Positions 38,150 to 49,661 of a DNA stretch of 64,000 nt are shown in pieces. The translations under genes and the position numbers were made by a program. The stretch spans positions 102,844,320 through 102,908,319 of the forward strand of contig NC_089584.1 of assembly GCF_019320115.1 (NCBI RefSeq). Direction: 5' to 3'. This stretch comes from Miscanthus floridulus. Lineage: Eukaryota > Streptophyta > Magnoliopsida > Poales > Poaceae. Position 1 is the first letter of the stretch, and each line of letters opens with the position of its first letter. The notes beneath the pieces are model-generated. The model saw only the letters and a list, made by a program, of their open reading frames with translations. It ran no database searches and had not been told where the DNA came from.

Positions 38150-39032
38150 ATGCTGGCCGCCTTCGCTAAGAAGGGGTTGCTTCTGCCGAAGGAAGTGGTG
38201 CACCAGATCCTACATGGGCTCCTTAATGAGTGGGGCCTGGAGCTGCAGCACCTCAATCTGACTAAAGCACTACACGTCACTGGCTTCATCATCGTCTATG
38301 AGGTCTTCCTTGGGATGGAGCTGCTCGTGGATTTTTTTTCCAGTGGATCTTCACCGAGCGAGCTTCGTTGGAGGGGAAGCCACCTAGGACCACGCCAATG
38401 GGGGTTTCGCCCCTGCAGCCGCTTAGGTCAACCAGTTCATAAAGTTTGATGAGATATCAGAGACATCCTCTAGCTATTGCGGCCATACTTTGGTAGGCAG
38501 CGTCCCTATCCAGGAGCTACTCCATTTGTATGGGAAAGTCTAGAGCTCCATTCTCTTCTGCTGAGCATCTATGGGTGCGACGCCCTTGAGGTACCCGTTG
38601 CGCTCACCGAAGTCGAGGGAGCAAAACCGGGTGGGGCCCTTACGGTGGTGGTAAAATGCTCTTGGATGATGCCCATGAACTTGTTGCCGTACTTGGGGCC
38701 TACCTCTGGAAGACACCTGGACCTAGACTTTGCCGCTATCTATAGAGGGTACGTCGATGACTAGAGCACGGATGCCATCTATGCGCTTGGGGAAAGCTTA
38801 CTACCACACACATAGTTTGGTGGTCAAGCAAGTCTACATGTAGTGGGTGATGGAGGCTCACCATGCGAGCATGGCTGAAGGCATGTGTCAAGAAGACATC
38901 ACCCAACCTGCTGATGGAGTGGAGGTCGGGTCGGAAGCTTCGTTTGAGCCAAGCGTTGCCCTATCGAAGGGTGAGCAGCCTTTATCTTCGCCGGTCGTGT
39001 CGTTAGCCGATGCCGCCAGGCGACCACAGTAG
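38150..39032 (+). pseudogene. Antisense ORF of Tat element C ('putative gypsy type transposon' family)
   Basis: The plus strand, opposite to gag-pol, reads FAKKGLLLPKEVVHQ, then HGLLNEWGLELQHLNLTKAL and VTGFIIVYEVFLGMELLVDF, matching the family Pfam calls putative gypsy type transposon (PF04195). About 40 residues expected between PKEVV and the HGLLNEWG block are missing, and stops and shifts follow. The end at about 39032 is Ala/Ser-rich. In Tat elements this ORF has no proven function. Confidence 0.65.
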
Positions 39033-39550
39033 AAGTAGCCAGCAATTGTAATAGTTTATGTTTGTGGGGGAGCCCATGTGTGAATAGTTGTACAGACGAA
39101 TACATCAATTTTCATTTTGTGATGAATTACTTCATTCGGGGAAGCTTGTCCCATCCGTCCCTTATTTTTACCTTAGCATAGCTTTGTTTTTATTCTTTCT
39201 TTTTTGCACCTGCCCATTTGTCCCATAGGTTGCAACCTTATGAGCCCGGGCATGGCCCGTGAGGCTTAGCTGCTCATAACTATAGGTAGAGGCGGGGTGC
39301 GATCGGTCGGAATGTTGAAGCAAAGTTATGTAAGATAATTAATGGAACAGACTACCCTTTCGTTCGGGTAAAAGATGTATTTACCATATGATAGTAAAAA
39401 GAGGTGGTATTGCACCCTCATGGAGCCCCCGAGTGACCTAGGCCAAAAGTGTTTGGGCCGGGGTGCTTTGTAGGAGCGAACATTGAATGAAAGAAAACGG
39501 TAAAGATCAAATTTTAGGGGAAGAAATGATGTAACTGTTCGATATTCCAA
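39033..39550. other. Spacer between antisense ORF and integrase of element C
   Basis: AT-rich stretch where the convergent antisense ORF and gag-pol frames both end. Nothing recognisable apart from several T-rich runs. Confidence 0.5.
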
Positions 39551-40760
39551 GTGTTAGTGAGAACATCGCCATTGTCGTCCTTTAGTCGGTAGGCACCCAG
39601 TCGGATCACTTCAGTCACCATATAGGGTCCTTCCCATGGTGGAGAGAGTTTGTGCTTCTCCTTGGTCGATTGGGTCCTTCAAAGCATGAGGTGTCTGACC
39701 TTGAGGATCCTTCCTCTGATTTTCCTCTCATGGTACCTATGGAGAGTCTGCTGGTAGCGAGCGGAACAGATGATGGTCGTCTCAAGGGCCTCCTCGAGTA
39801 GGTCGACTATGTCTTGTTGAGCCTTTGTGGCTCCATCGTGGTCGAAGGCCTTCACTCTTAGTGCATTATGGTCAATGTCAGAGGGCAGCATTGCTTCAGC
39901 TCCGTAGGCCAGGAAGAAGAGTGTGGACCGTGTGGATCGGTTTAGGTCATTCTTGGGCTCTAGAGGATCATTGGGACCTCTACAACCCATTGCCTGACAT
40001 ACTTGTTGAGTCGGTCAAAGATGCGTGGCTTAAGTCCTTGGTGGACCATGCCATTGGCACGCTCAACCTAACCATTAGTTTGTGGATGTCCGATCGAGGC
40101 CCAGTCGATCCTGATGTTGTATCCATTACTAAAGTCCAGAAACTTCTTCCTGGTGAATTTAGTTCCATGGTCAGTGATGATATAGTTAGGAACGCTGAAC
40201 TGGTAGATGATGTCGAGGAAGAATTTGACCGCCTCTTCTGAGCGGATGTTGGTGATGGGTTTGTCCTCGATCCACTTGGTGAATTTGTCAACCGCTACGA
40301 ACAGGTGAGTGAAGCCACCTAGGCTCTTTTGAGGGGTCCTACCATGTCGATGCCCCAGAGCATGAATGGCCAGGTGATGGGGATGGTTTGGAGCTCTTGT
40401 GCTGGCAAATGAGTTTGCCGAGTGTAGAACTAGCATCCTTCACACCTATGGACGACCTCCTCTATATCTCATAGTGCAGTGGGCCAGTAAAGACCTTGGT
40501 GAAAGGCTTTTTCGACCAATGACCTTGGGGCCACATGATGTCCATAGATTCCAGCATGGACCACGACAGGAGCCGTTTCCCTTAGTTGGTAGGGATGCAC
40601 TTCATGAGTACCCCCGATGGACTTTGCTTGTGGAGTTCTACACTGATGGCGATGAACGTCTTGGCGCATCAAGCGATCCATTGAGCTTCAATCCTTTTGG
40701 GTGGGAGAACCTCCTCGAGGAGGTAGGCAAGTAGCGGTGCTCGCTAGTCGGTTTGATCGA
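39551..40760 (-). pseudogene. Tat element C: integrase
   Basis: Minus strand, in order: HAGIYGHHVAPRSLVEKAFH with a downstream C-x-x-C (HHCC zinc finger, 40680-40430), core beginning WPFMLWGIDMVG, VDKFTKWIEDKPI, IITDHGTKFTRKKF, and a C-terminal part with LAYGAEAMLPSDI and YQQTLHRYHERKIRGR (39990-39679). Four or more frame changes and stops. Active-site Asp residues are visible, but the protein is not made whole. Confidence 0.87.
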
Positions 40761-41119
40761 GTGCCAACACAGTGATGTCGGTGGGCGATGTCAAAATGGA
40801 GGCACTGGGGTCGAAGCCCCCGAGCGCTGGTTTAGCATCAGGATCAGAACCCCCAAGTGCCGGGTTGGCATCAGGGTGTGTCTAGATCAAACCTTCTAGG
40901 ATGCAGGCGGATGGCTCATGGAGGTCATTAATGAAGACCCCACTCAGAGATGGATCCCGCCTGGTGGCCAATTTTGTGAGAAAATCAGTGGCATCGTTGT
41001 CCTTTCAAGGGACGTGATGCTGCTTGATCCCCTAGAATTTATCCTTGAGCTTTCACACCTCTTGGTAGTATGCTGCCATGAGGGGAGTCTTGTAGGAGGA
41101 CTCCTTCACGACCTGGTCA

Positions 41120-41850
41120 ACGACCAACTCTGAATCATCACGAACATAGAGTCATGTAGTGCCAAGCTCGATGGCGATGCATAGTTTGTTGATGAGGGAC
41201 TCGTATTCTATGGTGTTGTTTGAGGTCAAAAAATGGAGGTGGATGGCATAGCAGAGCCTACTCCTATCTAGGGAGATCGGAACCACCCTAGCCCCTGAGC
41301 CGGGCACCATTACGGACCCATCAAAGTACATTGTCCAGTACTCATGGGTGACATCCGGGGTCGGTAGCTGGACCTCCGTCCATTCGGTGACAAAATCCAT
41401 GAGAGCACAAGACTTAATAGCGGTACGAGGGATATACCTGATGTTATGGCCCATGAGTTCGAGTGCCCACTTGGAGATCCATCCCACGGCGTTGCGGTTG
41501 CGGATGATGTCTCTGAGCGGGTATGAAGTGACGATCATGACTTCATGGTCGATAAAGTAGTGCAGGAGCTTCCGAGTCACCATCAGTATGGCGTATAGGA
41601 GTTTTGCACCTAGGGGTACTAGACCTTGGGGTTGGTGAGTACCTCTCCGATGAAGTATATGGGTCATTGGACCTTAAGGTGGTGTCCTAGCTCCTCCCTT
41701 TCAATGACTAGGGCAGCGCTTACCATGTGGTTGCTTGTCATGACATAGAGAAGGAGGGGTTCTCCCTATTTGGGAGCAACAAGGATTAGGGCCGACGCCA
41801 GTGACACTTTGAGGCTCTCCAAAGCCTGATGTGCTTCCTCAGTCCAGACA
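41120..41850 (-). pseudogene. Tat element C: RNase H plus second RNase H-like domain
   Basis: The frame 41667-41152 carries the RT-linked RNase H end (AKLLYAILMVTRKLLHYF, MIVTSYPLRDIIRN, WALELMGHNIRYIPRTAIKS) and then YWTMYFDGSVMVPGSGAR with NNTIEYESLINKL, the start of a second RNase H typical of Tat elements. The upstream RNase H half is in another frame. Confidence 0.86.
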
Positions 41851-41899
41851 AATGTGTCTATCCTTTTAAGTAGCTTGTAGAGAGGCATCCCTCGCTCAC

Positions 41900-42590
41900 C
41901 AAGCTAGGAGATGAACCGGCTCAGGGTGGCCAGACAACCGGTGAGCCTTTGTATGCCCTTGATGTTGTGTATAGGGCCTGTGTTGGAGATGGCTATGATT
42001 TTTTAGGGTTGGCCTCGATACCATGTTCAGACACGATGTATCCAAGCAGCTTCCCCTTTAGAACCCTAAAAACACATTTTTTGGGATTCAATTTGATGTT
42101 TAACCTTTAGAGGTTTGTGAATGTCACAGCCAAGTTTGCGATCAGGTCGCAAGCTTGAGCCGTTTTGACCACTATGTCATCAACATAGACGGCGATTGTT
42201 GGTTTCGGCCGCTCGGCTTGATCAGGCTAATTGAGCGGGTCAATTTGATCGGCGAAGCATTGCTGCATGCACCTTTGGTAGGTGGCACCAGCGTTCTTCA
42301 AACCGAAGGGCATGGTTATGTAACAGTACAAACCATACGGGGTGATGAACGAGGTTGCGAGCTAATCAGTCTCTTTCATCACGATCTGGTGATAGCTTGA
42401 GTTGGCATCTAGAAAGGAGAGGATCTCATATCCCAAAGTGGAGTCGACTATCTGGTCTATGCGTGGCAAAGGAAAGTGATCCTTTGGACACGCTTTGTTG
42501 AGGCCAGTATAATCAACGCACATTCTCCATTTCCCGATCTTCTTTTTAATAAGAATAGGATTGGCAAGCTAGTCAGAGTGGAATACCTCT
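41900..42590 (-). pseudogene. Tat element C: reverse transcriptase
   Basis: Minus-strand RT with the catalytic box YVDD preserved at 42176-42187 and flanking RT blocks spread over three frames. It compares with element B, whose box reads NIND. Order and spacing to protease and RNase H are normal. Confidence 0.85.
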
Positions 42591-42743
42591 ATGATGAATC
42601 CAGCTACTAGGAGTTTGGTGACCTCCTCGCCTATGGTCCTACGCCTCTCATTATCAAAGCGGCACATGTGTTGCTTGGCAGGCTTCAAGCCCAGGATGAG
42701 GCGCGGTGCATGCTCAGCGATGTCCCGTGGTATGCCTGGCATG

Positions 42744-43529
42744 TCAGATGGTTTCCATGTGAGGACATCGTGATTGGCATGCAGGAAGTCGACGAGCTCG
42801 CATTTCTATTTGGCTAGGAGCTAGGTCTTGATCCGCACCATCTTGGTTGGATTGGTGGGTCGATCCCCACCGTCCTAGTTTCCTCGAGTGGGCAGAAGGC
42901 CATTGACGGGGTTGGTTTGTTGTAGTCCAGGACTGCTGGGGTGATGACTCCCCAAGCCATGGGATCTTGGACAAGTTGATGACGGTAGTGGTGAGCTCAA
43001 AATGCTCACGGTCGCACATGAAGGCATGTGAGAAGGTGCTACCCACAGTGATGATGCCTTTTAGTCTTGGCATCTTTAGCTTTAGGTAGGTGTAGTTGGG
43101 GACCGCCATGAACTTGGCATAGCATGGGTGCCCTAAGATGGTGTGGTAAGACCCCGAGAAGTCCACCACCTCAAAGGTGAGCACCTCCGAGCAGAAGTTG
43201 GCTTAGTTGCCAAACATGACGAGCAGGTTGATCTACCCAAGCGGGTATGCCTGCGCCCCCAAGATCATGTCGTGGAAGGGAGAGCTCACTGGGCGAAGCT
43301 CCGACCGAGGGATGTGCATGACGTAGAGGATGTTGAGGTCGCTGCCTTCATCCATCAACACCTTGGTGAGACACTTCTTGCAGACAATGGGGTCGATGAC
43401 GAGCGGGTAGCATCCCGGTCTAGCAATGTGGGATGGATGGTCCCTCTGAATAAAAGTGATCGGAGATTCTGACCAGCAAAGGAAGGAGGGGACGGTCATT
43501 TTGGCAATGCATGCCTCTCGGTAGCACAC
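42744..43529 (-). pseudogene. Tat element C: protease region
   Basis: KVLMDEGSDLNILYV (43380-43330 area) marks the protease-like motif; SYHTILGHPCYAKFMAVP then NYTYLKLKMP follows. Broken into at least three frames. Confidence 0.85.
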
Positions 43530-43573
43530 TTTGTGCTAGCACTTGGAGTAGACGGCATCAGTTCCCTCAAAGA

Positions 43574-45560
43574 TCATGATGCATTCCTCGGGGTTAGGGA
43601 AGTTGTCCCCATCCTTGCTCGCCATGCCTCCTTTCTTGGCTGCTGCCTCCTTGCCTTTTCCTTCTTTCGGCCTGCTGGCCTATCGAAGGAAGCACCTAAG
43701 GAACTCACAATCCTTGTAGAGGTGCTTGATGGGGTAGGCATGGTTGGTGCATGGGCTTTCCATGAGCTTGTTGAAGTGGTCAGATAGGCCCTACTAGGGC
43801 TGCTTGCCCACACGATCAGCTGCAGTGACCAGTGCGGTGTTGGTCGATCGGCGCTAATCCTTCTTGTTCTTCTTGCCCCTCTACGTGGAGGGGCCCTCTT
43901 CTTAGTCCTCATGCTTCGCCTTGCCCTTATCCCAGCCTCCATTGAATACTGCTCTAACTACCTCCTCACCGAAGGCATGGTTCATGGCGATGTCGAGCAG
44001 GTCACGAGTGGTACAGGGCTTTAGGCAGCCAAGCTTATGGATCAGGGACTCGCACGTTGTCCCGGAGAGGAATGCGCTGATGATGTCTACGCCGATGACA
44101 TCAGGAAGGGAGTTGCACTACTTCAAGAACATACGGATGTAATCCTATAGGGACTTGTTGGGCTCCTGCTAATAGCTCTTGAGGTCCTAGGAGTTCCGAG
44201 GACAGACATATGTCCCCTAGAAGTTTCCGACAAAGATCCTTTTGAGGTCCACCTAGTTGCAGATGCTGTCATGTTGGAGGAACTCGAGCCATGCTCAAAC
44301 ATGTTCCCCCATGCAGATGGAGAGGTATTGAATGATGAAGTGGTCATCATCCACTCCTCCGGCTCAGCATACGAGTCAGAAGTCCTCGAGCCATATACCG
44401 AGGTTTGTCTCCCTAGTATACTTGGTGATGTTGGTTGGCGGTCAGAAGCGCTGTGGGAACGATGCTCTTTGGATGCGTCGGCCAAAGGCCCGTGGTCCCG
44501 GGCCATTCGGGCTAGGACTTCGGTCGTTGGGTCGATGACCGTGCCTAGGGTTTGTTTCACTGGCTCCTTCGATGGTCTAGTCAGAGCCCATGTTGCCTGC
44601 TCTCACCGCCGCCCGATGGATGTCATCATCATGTTAGGCCCGACGCTAGTTGTTGATGATGCTACGAGTGTCTCGGTTTGGCCCGAGGCATTCGCGCATA
44701 GGTGGTCGATGTGGAGCAGGCGCCATGTTAGGTCATGGCGCAACTGTGGCCTCCTGTTCCATGCTTGGTGGCTGTAGAGATGAGCGGATGGAATGATGTG
44801 TCTAGTGCGTCCCTGCTCCCCTGGTGGGGAGAGAGGCCACGACTCGGTGGCGCGATGCAGAGCTTTCTACCTTTTGAACAGCGGCAGTCTCTACTAGTGC
44901 CCGAAGGTTCTGGTGGACCGCCTGTTCCTATGGGTCGACAAACTCGAGAAGGCCACGTAGAAGCATCACCACCGCGATGATGTTCTAGCCAACCCAAGTG
45001 AACTATGGGGGATCATTCCCCCCATCGATGATGTCGCGCTGGACCTAGCGAGCGTGACCCCGAGCGCCATGCGTTGGGTCACGCACATGGGGCGCAACGT
45101 GCTATGCCAAGCACACCAACGCTGGTGGTGGCTAGTTCTGCCGCCTTTGTCATAGCTCTTTGCTGTGCACCTAGGCACACACGAGGGCATCCATGCAAGG
45201 GTCTAGAGGGGTGTGGGTCTTTAGAGACTCCGCTACCACCAGTGGCTATCCTAGGGCATCTATCATAGCGTACTCCCGAGATAGAGGGTGGCTAGGTGCC
45301 ATGATGTCACCGATGCTAGAGCTATCGCTCTCAACATCATCATCCATGAGGTCATGAAAAGAGGCAGGAGCATAGCTCGCCATCCCCATGAATTTAGATA
45401 TGAGAGGGGGTGGCGCCAGCATCCTTCAGAGCCCCTAGGCATACACGTCCACGGGAGACATGAGGCCATAGGGGAACCGGTCACATGGCATTCATGGTAG
45501 GGACAACAGGGTCCCTCTGGAGAATTAGTGAAAGACAGTAAATAGCCAGTAAATAACAAA
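43574..45560 (-). pseudogene. Tat element C: gag
   Basis: Broken gag. Pieces are recognisable by collinearity with element B gag, such as the LKRIFVGNF-like core near 44220-44260, an Arg/Lys-rich basic part at 43850-43940, and the N-terminal part up to about 45560. No intact zinc knuckle was seen. Confidence 0.75.
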
Positions 45561-45839
45561 GCGTACGTTACTCATAGTTGGGTTTGAGCCCTATGCAGGC
45601 TTAGAACGAAGTGCAGGACCCTCATCATTGAAGTCACCGGGAGTCTCGGAGCCGATGTAGGATGTGCCTCCTCCGATGGACGACGAAATGAGTGTCTCCT
45701 CATGAAGGTGTAGTACGCTGAGCTGGTTAGCGATGAAGTCTAGGCTTTCAAAGAGAAAGGCCTAGGATGGCTCGGCGACAAAGTTTGCTTTGGGGTTACA
45801 AACAAGAGGGAGAAATATGGGGGTGCAAGAGGCCTGATC

Positions 45840-47046
45840 AGACTCTGGGCCAAAGGACCAAGAGGGATGGGAGCTCCTACATGCGCTAAGTATTTGAGCG
45901 TGTGCTCTTGTTGGAGTTGTCGTCTGTGTTTCTATGAGATTGATCCTTTTTTTATTGGGAGAGAGTGCATCCCCTTTTATAGATGAAGGGGACAACATTA
46001 CAAGAGAGAGAGAGTACATCTACTAAGTCTTGTTGCCCACACTATTAGGTACGAGATGATGGTAGGCGCCCATAATACTATTTATGTCAGACGCATGTGG
46101 GAGGTTTTTACCACATTCACCATGTATGGCAAATGACGGCGCCCATAACATTGTTGATGCCCAGAGGCATGTGGGGGGTCTTACCATGTTTGCTTAGTAT
46201 GGGGATTGATGGCGCCCATAACACTATAGGGCAAAACGTCAGCACCCATAACACTGCTTGGATTTTGATATGCCTAGAAGGTTATAGGGCACCCTTCTGA
46301 CATGTCCTGTTGGTACTGTAGGTGTATAAGGTACGATCCTTGGTATTATGGTTGACTTGAGCGCCCTGCCTTTCTTGCTCCATCCATTTCCTAGGTCCTC
46401 ACCGAGCGGTCATCCCCAGTCGGTTGGTCCTAGTCAGCTCCGACTATGCTAGTTGGAGAAGGGCTATAGGCAGAGGTTTGGTGCATCCCCAGTCGGAGAG
46501 GTGGGTCAGAGTCAGAAGCAAGCGACGTTCCTCCTTGGCTAGGCCTTTCATTCGAAGAGGCGGTCCAGAGTCAGAAGTGAGCAATGTTCCTCCTTGGCTA
46601 GGCCTTCTGGTTGGTGAGGCAGGCTGGAGTTAGAAGCGAGCGACGTTCCTCCTTGGCTAGGCCTTCTAGTCGAAGAGGTGGGCCAGAGTTGGAAGCGAGC
46701 GATGTTCCTCCTTGGCTAGGCCTTCTGGTCGGAGAGGTGGGCCAGAGTTGGAAGCGAGCAACATTCCTCCTTAGCTAGGCTTTCCAGTCAGAGAGGCAGG
46801 CCAGAGTTGGAAGTGAGCGACATTCCTTCTCGGCCAGGCCTTTCGGTCGAAGAGGCAGGCTAGAGTCAGAAGTGGGTGCCATTCCTCTTGGCCAGGCCTT
46901 CCGGTCGAAGATTGGATCACCCTTCTAGCATGTCGTTAGGTATTTGGGCCAGCCCAGGAGTTGCGCATCGTTTGTAACATCGTCTGCCGGGCCGAGCTTT
47001 TGCAGGGAAGCAGGTCCATGAGGGACCCTAGGTTTATGAACCCGAT
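45840..47046 (-). repeat. 5' LTR copy of Tat element C
   Basis: Direct copy of 34504-35656, ending AACCCGATA. The LTR may extend about 320 bp further left, to about 45519, because the left copy is truncated there; that boundary is uncertain. It has 7-8 units of the 58-60-bp array (46497-46920) against six in the other LTR. Confidence 0.85.
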
Positions 47047-47047
47047 A

Positions 47048-47280
47048 GGGTGTTTCTAGTCCATTCCACCTTTGGCCTCCCCGAGTAAGCCCTTCCTCAT
47101 TAGGTCCCTTTTGCTTTATAGCTAGCATAAGGGGCCCCGCCAAAGGAACCACTTTGCCTCTATTGTTTTGGCCGCCTCCGCCTTTTCGTAACACAAAGAT
47201 GAAAAGGGATTCCCTGCACAACATGCACATACCAAGTCGAAATGAAAGTGTCATGGTGAGCAAAAGGACTTTTGCACCCA
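47048..47280 (-). repeat. Fragment of LTR family A
   Basis: Aligns with 21367-21600 from TGTTTCTAGTCCATTCC to AAAGTGTCATG and GACTTTTGCACCC, with a moderate number of substitutions. It is cut on both sides. Confidence 0.88.
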
Positions 47281-48157
47281 TAGGGGACCATGATGCCTAA
47301 GAGAGGAGGGGGTGAATTAGGCAATTTAAAATTCTAACTCTAAACTATGGCCTCTTTTTCTACCCTTAGCAAAACCTATGCAAAAGATAAACTATCTAAA
47401 TGTGCAACTACGGTTTTTCTAGTGTGTCGCTATCTCTACCACAAAAAGGAGTAATACAATCAATGTAAATGTAGAAGCTAAAGAGCAAGGTAGAGATATG
47501 CAAACTCCCATTGATGACTCCGGTATTTTTATTGAGGTATCGAGAAGCGTGCAAGCTTCCCCCTAGTCCTCATTGGAGCCCCTCACAAGGAGTCCCTCAC
47601 AAGGGCCAAGCTCTCGGTCGGGTAACTCCGTGGATAGCCTCGGGCCTTCCCCACGCACAAGTGTGTCTCTGACGTGCCTTCCGGCAAGCCTCTCTCGAAT
47701 GCTCCCCGCCATCTTCACTATCAAGCTTTCGGTCGAAACATCATGGGCCTTGTTCCCTCTGGTATACAGTGGCGGCCACACCACAAACGCGGTTGGTGTG
47801 ATCTCACAAGACTACAAGCCCCTCCGATGTACAACAATGGTGTGTGCAAGCACTGAGTGGTAAGAGGTGTGCAAACCTCACTAAATAGTAGGCCTAAACC
47901 TAGAGCAAGTGTATAAGCGGTGGTCTAATCAACCTAAGTACTTCGCAAAGCACCTACGCTAATCACCTAGTGAATCACTAAGCACTATGCAAGTGGAGAT
48001 CACTAAAATGGTGTAGGAACACCCTTGATATGTTTCCTTAGCTCCACACATGTCAAATGGCTGGTTGGGGGTCTATTTATAAGCCCCACTGAGAAAGTAG
48101 CCGTTGGGGACGAAATCCTGCTTTTCTGCTACTGACCAGACGCTGCTATCATCATTA
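47281..48157. mobile_element. LTR fragment of another retrotransposon
   Basis: Starts near GGGGACCATGATGCCTAAG with GGGGGTGAATTAGGCAA, the same style of LTR start as the solo LTR at 26103, and breaks off in TACTGACCAGACGC. Non-coding. No target duplications were found, so it is a truncated remnant. Confidence 0.55.
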
Positions 48158-49661
48158 TAACACCCTCGATGTTACACCATACAGTCTTTTGCTAAAACAT
48201 TGCATGAGCATTATACTTATGTGTAAATGTGTGTAATATAGTGTGTAAAGCAATATACATAACTTGAAACGTTCATCGGAAACGTGAAACAAATGTTATA
48301 TTTCATGTCGTGTTGTGTCACTTAGGGTTCTAGATGAATTTTTATTTAACAGAAATATTATAGAATACATATACAAAACTTTAATAATGTTTGTAGTATA
48401 AGATTCATAGGTGACGATGAAATACGTGCGGTCAAGAATGAGATTCACTAGCTAGCTTACTTAATAGCTTGAAAATCGCATTGGATGTGAAACCGTTTGA
48501 AACTTAGTCAAATTTCTTAAGTCGAAAGATGGTTCGACGAGGCTAAGTTTGGGAATTTTTGTACGTGAATTGGATTAAGAAGTAGTGTAATTTCATGGTT
48601 GGTTTTAGTAGCTTGATATACCATCTTGAGCGTAAAATAGGTAGTTTAGCAACTGGATCATCGAGTTGGATTTTTGAACAGCTTTAAAAAGCATGCATGA
48701 CACGGTTGTAGCGCCTAGGCGCGATCACCGCACCGGCACTCGGCGTCGCCACGCCTGCTCCCCGACATGTAAGCCCGCACGTGTGCCACCACGTTGGCCC
48801 AGCCTGCCGCTAGCGCCGCATCACTGGCCGCTGTCATCCACACCATCGTTGCTGCGCCCTGGCCCATGTCTCACGCACACATGCGCACGCCGTGCTGGTG
48901 GGTCTGGTCGCTCTACCACCGCCACAGTCGTCTCGGGCCCTATGTCTCAGTCGATCCATTGCTGTCAGCCCCGTGGTGTCCTCGCGTGGCTGCTAGCCTC
49001 GATCGTGAGCACTAGGCCGCCCATGTATGCTCTCACCATAGCATCGTGTCCGACTGCATCACTGCACCATCGTCCCGTCGCCGTGCTGCTGCCACCTACT
49101 TCGCCATATCATTGCTTGTGCTATGTTATGTTGCATCACCATGCTGCTGCTAGTCGTGGTCATGATTGCTGGATCACCCACGTGCGCTGCACTACTCACG
49201 TCGTGTTCGCCTGAGCTGCTGCGCCGGCACATGGCCATGTTGCCGTCGGGTTGCAAGTTAATGCACTGTGGCTGCCTGAGCCATGCCAACTCGTACGAGC
49301 ACGGGTATCTTCCCTATGTGTGCCCTTGTCCATTGCGTTTGCATGGTGAGCATCGCTCTGCACCCCCAATCACCTCTTCCTTTAATGGCGTTGCATCAGA
49401 GCCACCGAGCCATGCCAAGTCCAGCTCACAGCGCCGGTCAAATCCATGTAATTCCATGTGCCAAAGGGTTGAGTAGGAACCTAGCCACGCGTCAAACCCT
49501 CCCACTGCTGCTGCCAGCCGGTGTCAAGCCCCAATTTAACGATTGCTTCACCGTCGGCCATCTTAAGACCCCACAGTAGCACTCATCTAATTCACCTTAC
49601 CCCATCTAGCTTCATCCAATTAGTTGGCACTATGTCTTTGCCATGTTCCCATCTATCCCAT
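48158..49661 (+). mobile_element. Truncated LTR related to the chromovirus family
   Basis: Begins TATAACACCCTCG, close to the TGTAACACCCC start of chromovirus LTRs, and continues through AT-rich then GC-rich DNA (about 48700-49600) like the LTR of the element that follows. The GC-rich ORFs here show no motifs. It is interrupted at 49661 by the next element. Confidence 0.5.

Larger units (their letters stand above)
34504..47046 (-). mobile_element. Tat-lineage Ty3/gypsy element C
   Basis: The whole minus-strand element is assembled from direct LTR copies (34504-35656 and about 45840-47046, with the same orientation and order of motifs), gag, protease, RT, RNase H, a second RNase H-like domain and integrase. 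A long 3' section holds a 47-bp tandem array and an antisense ORF. The second RNase H and the antisense ORF are hallmarks of the Tat group (for example maize Grande, rice RIRE2). All coding parts are frameshifted. The left LTR is shortened at its outer end where element B abuts it. Confidence 0.82.

Noticed and set aside
38477..38764. Separate host-like gene on the plus strand
   Set aside because: It continues the antisense Tat ORF in a shifted frame, so it is treated as part of that pseudogene.
45484..45505. Plus-strand TGGCATTCATGGTAGGGAC resembling a primer binding site
   Set aside because: It has the wrong orientation for element C and does not abut an LTR end; the resemblance is probably chance.
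48693..49579. Overlapping plus-strand ORFs (73-173 aa) as a possible host gene
   Set aside because: His/Pro/Cys-rich translation of GC-rich DNA in an LTR fragment with no conserved motif or supported splicing.
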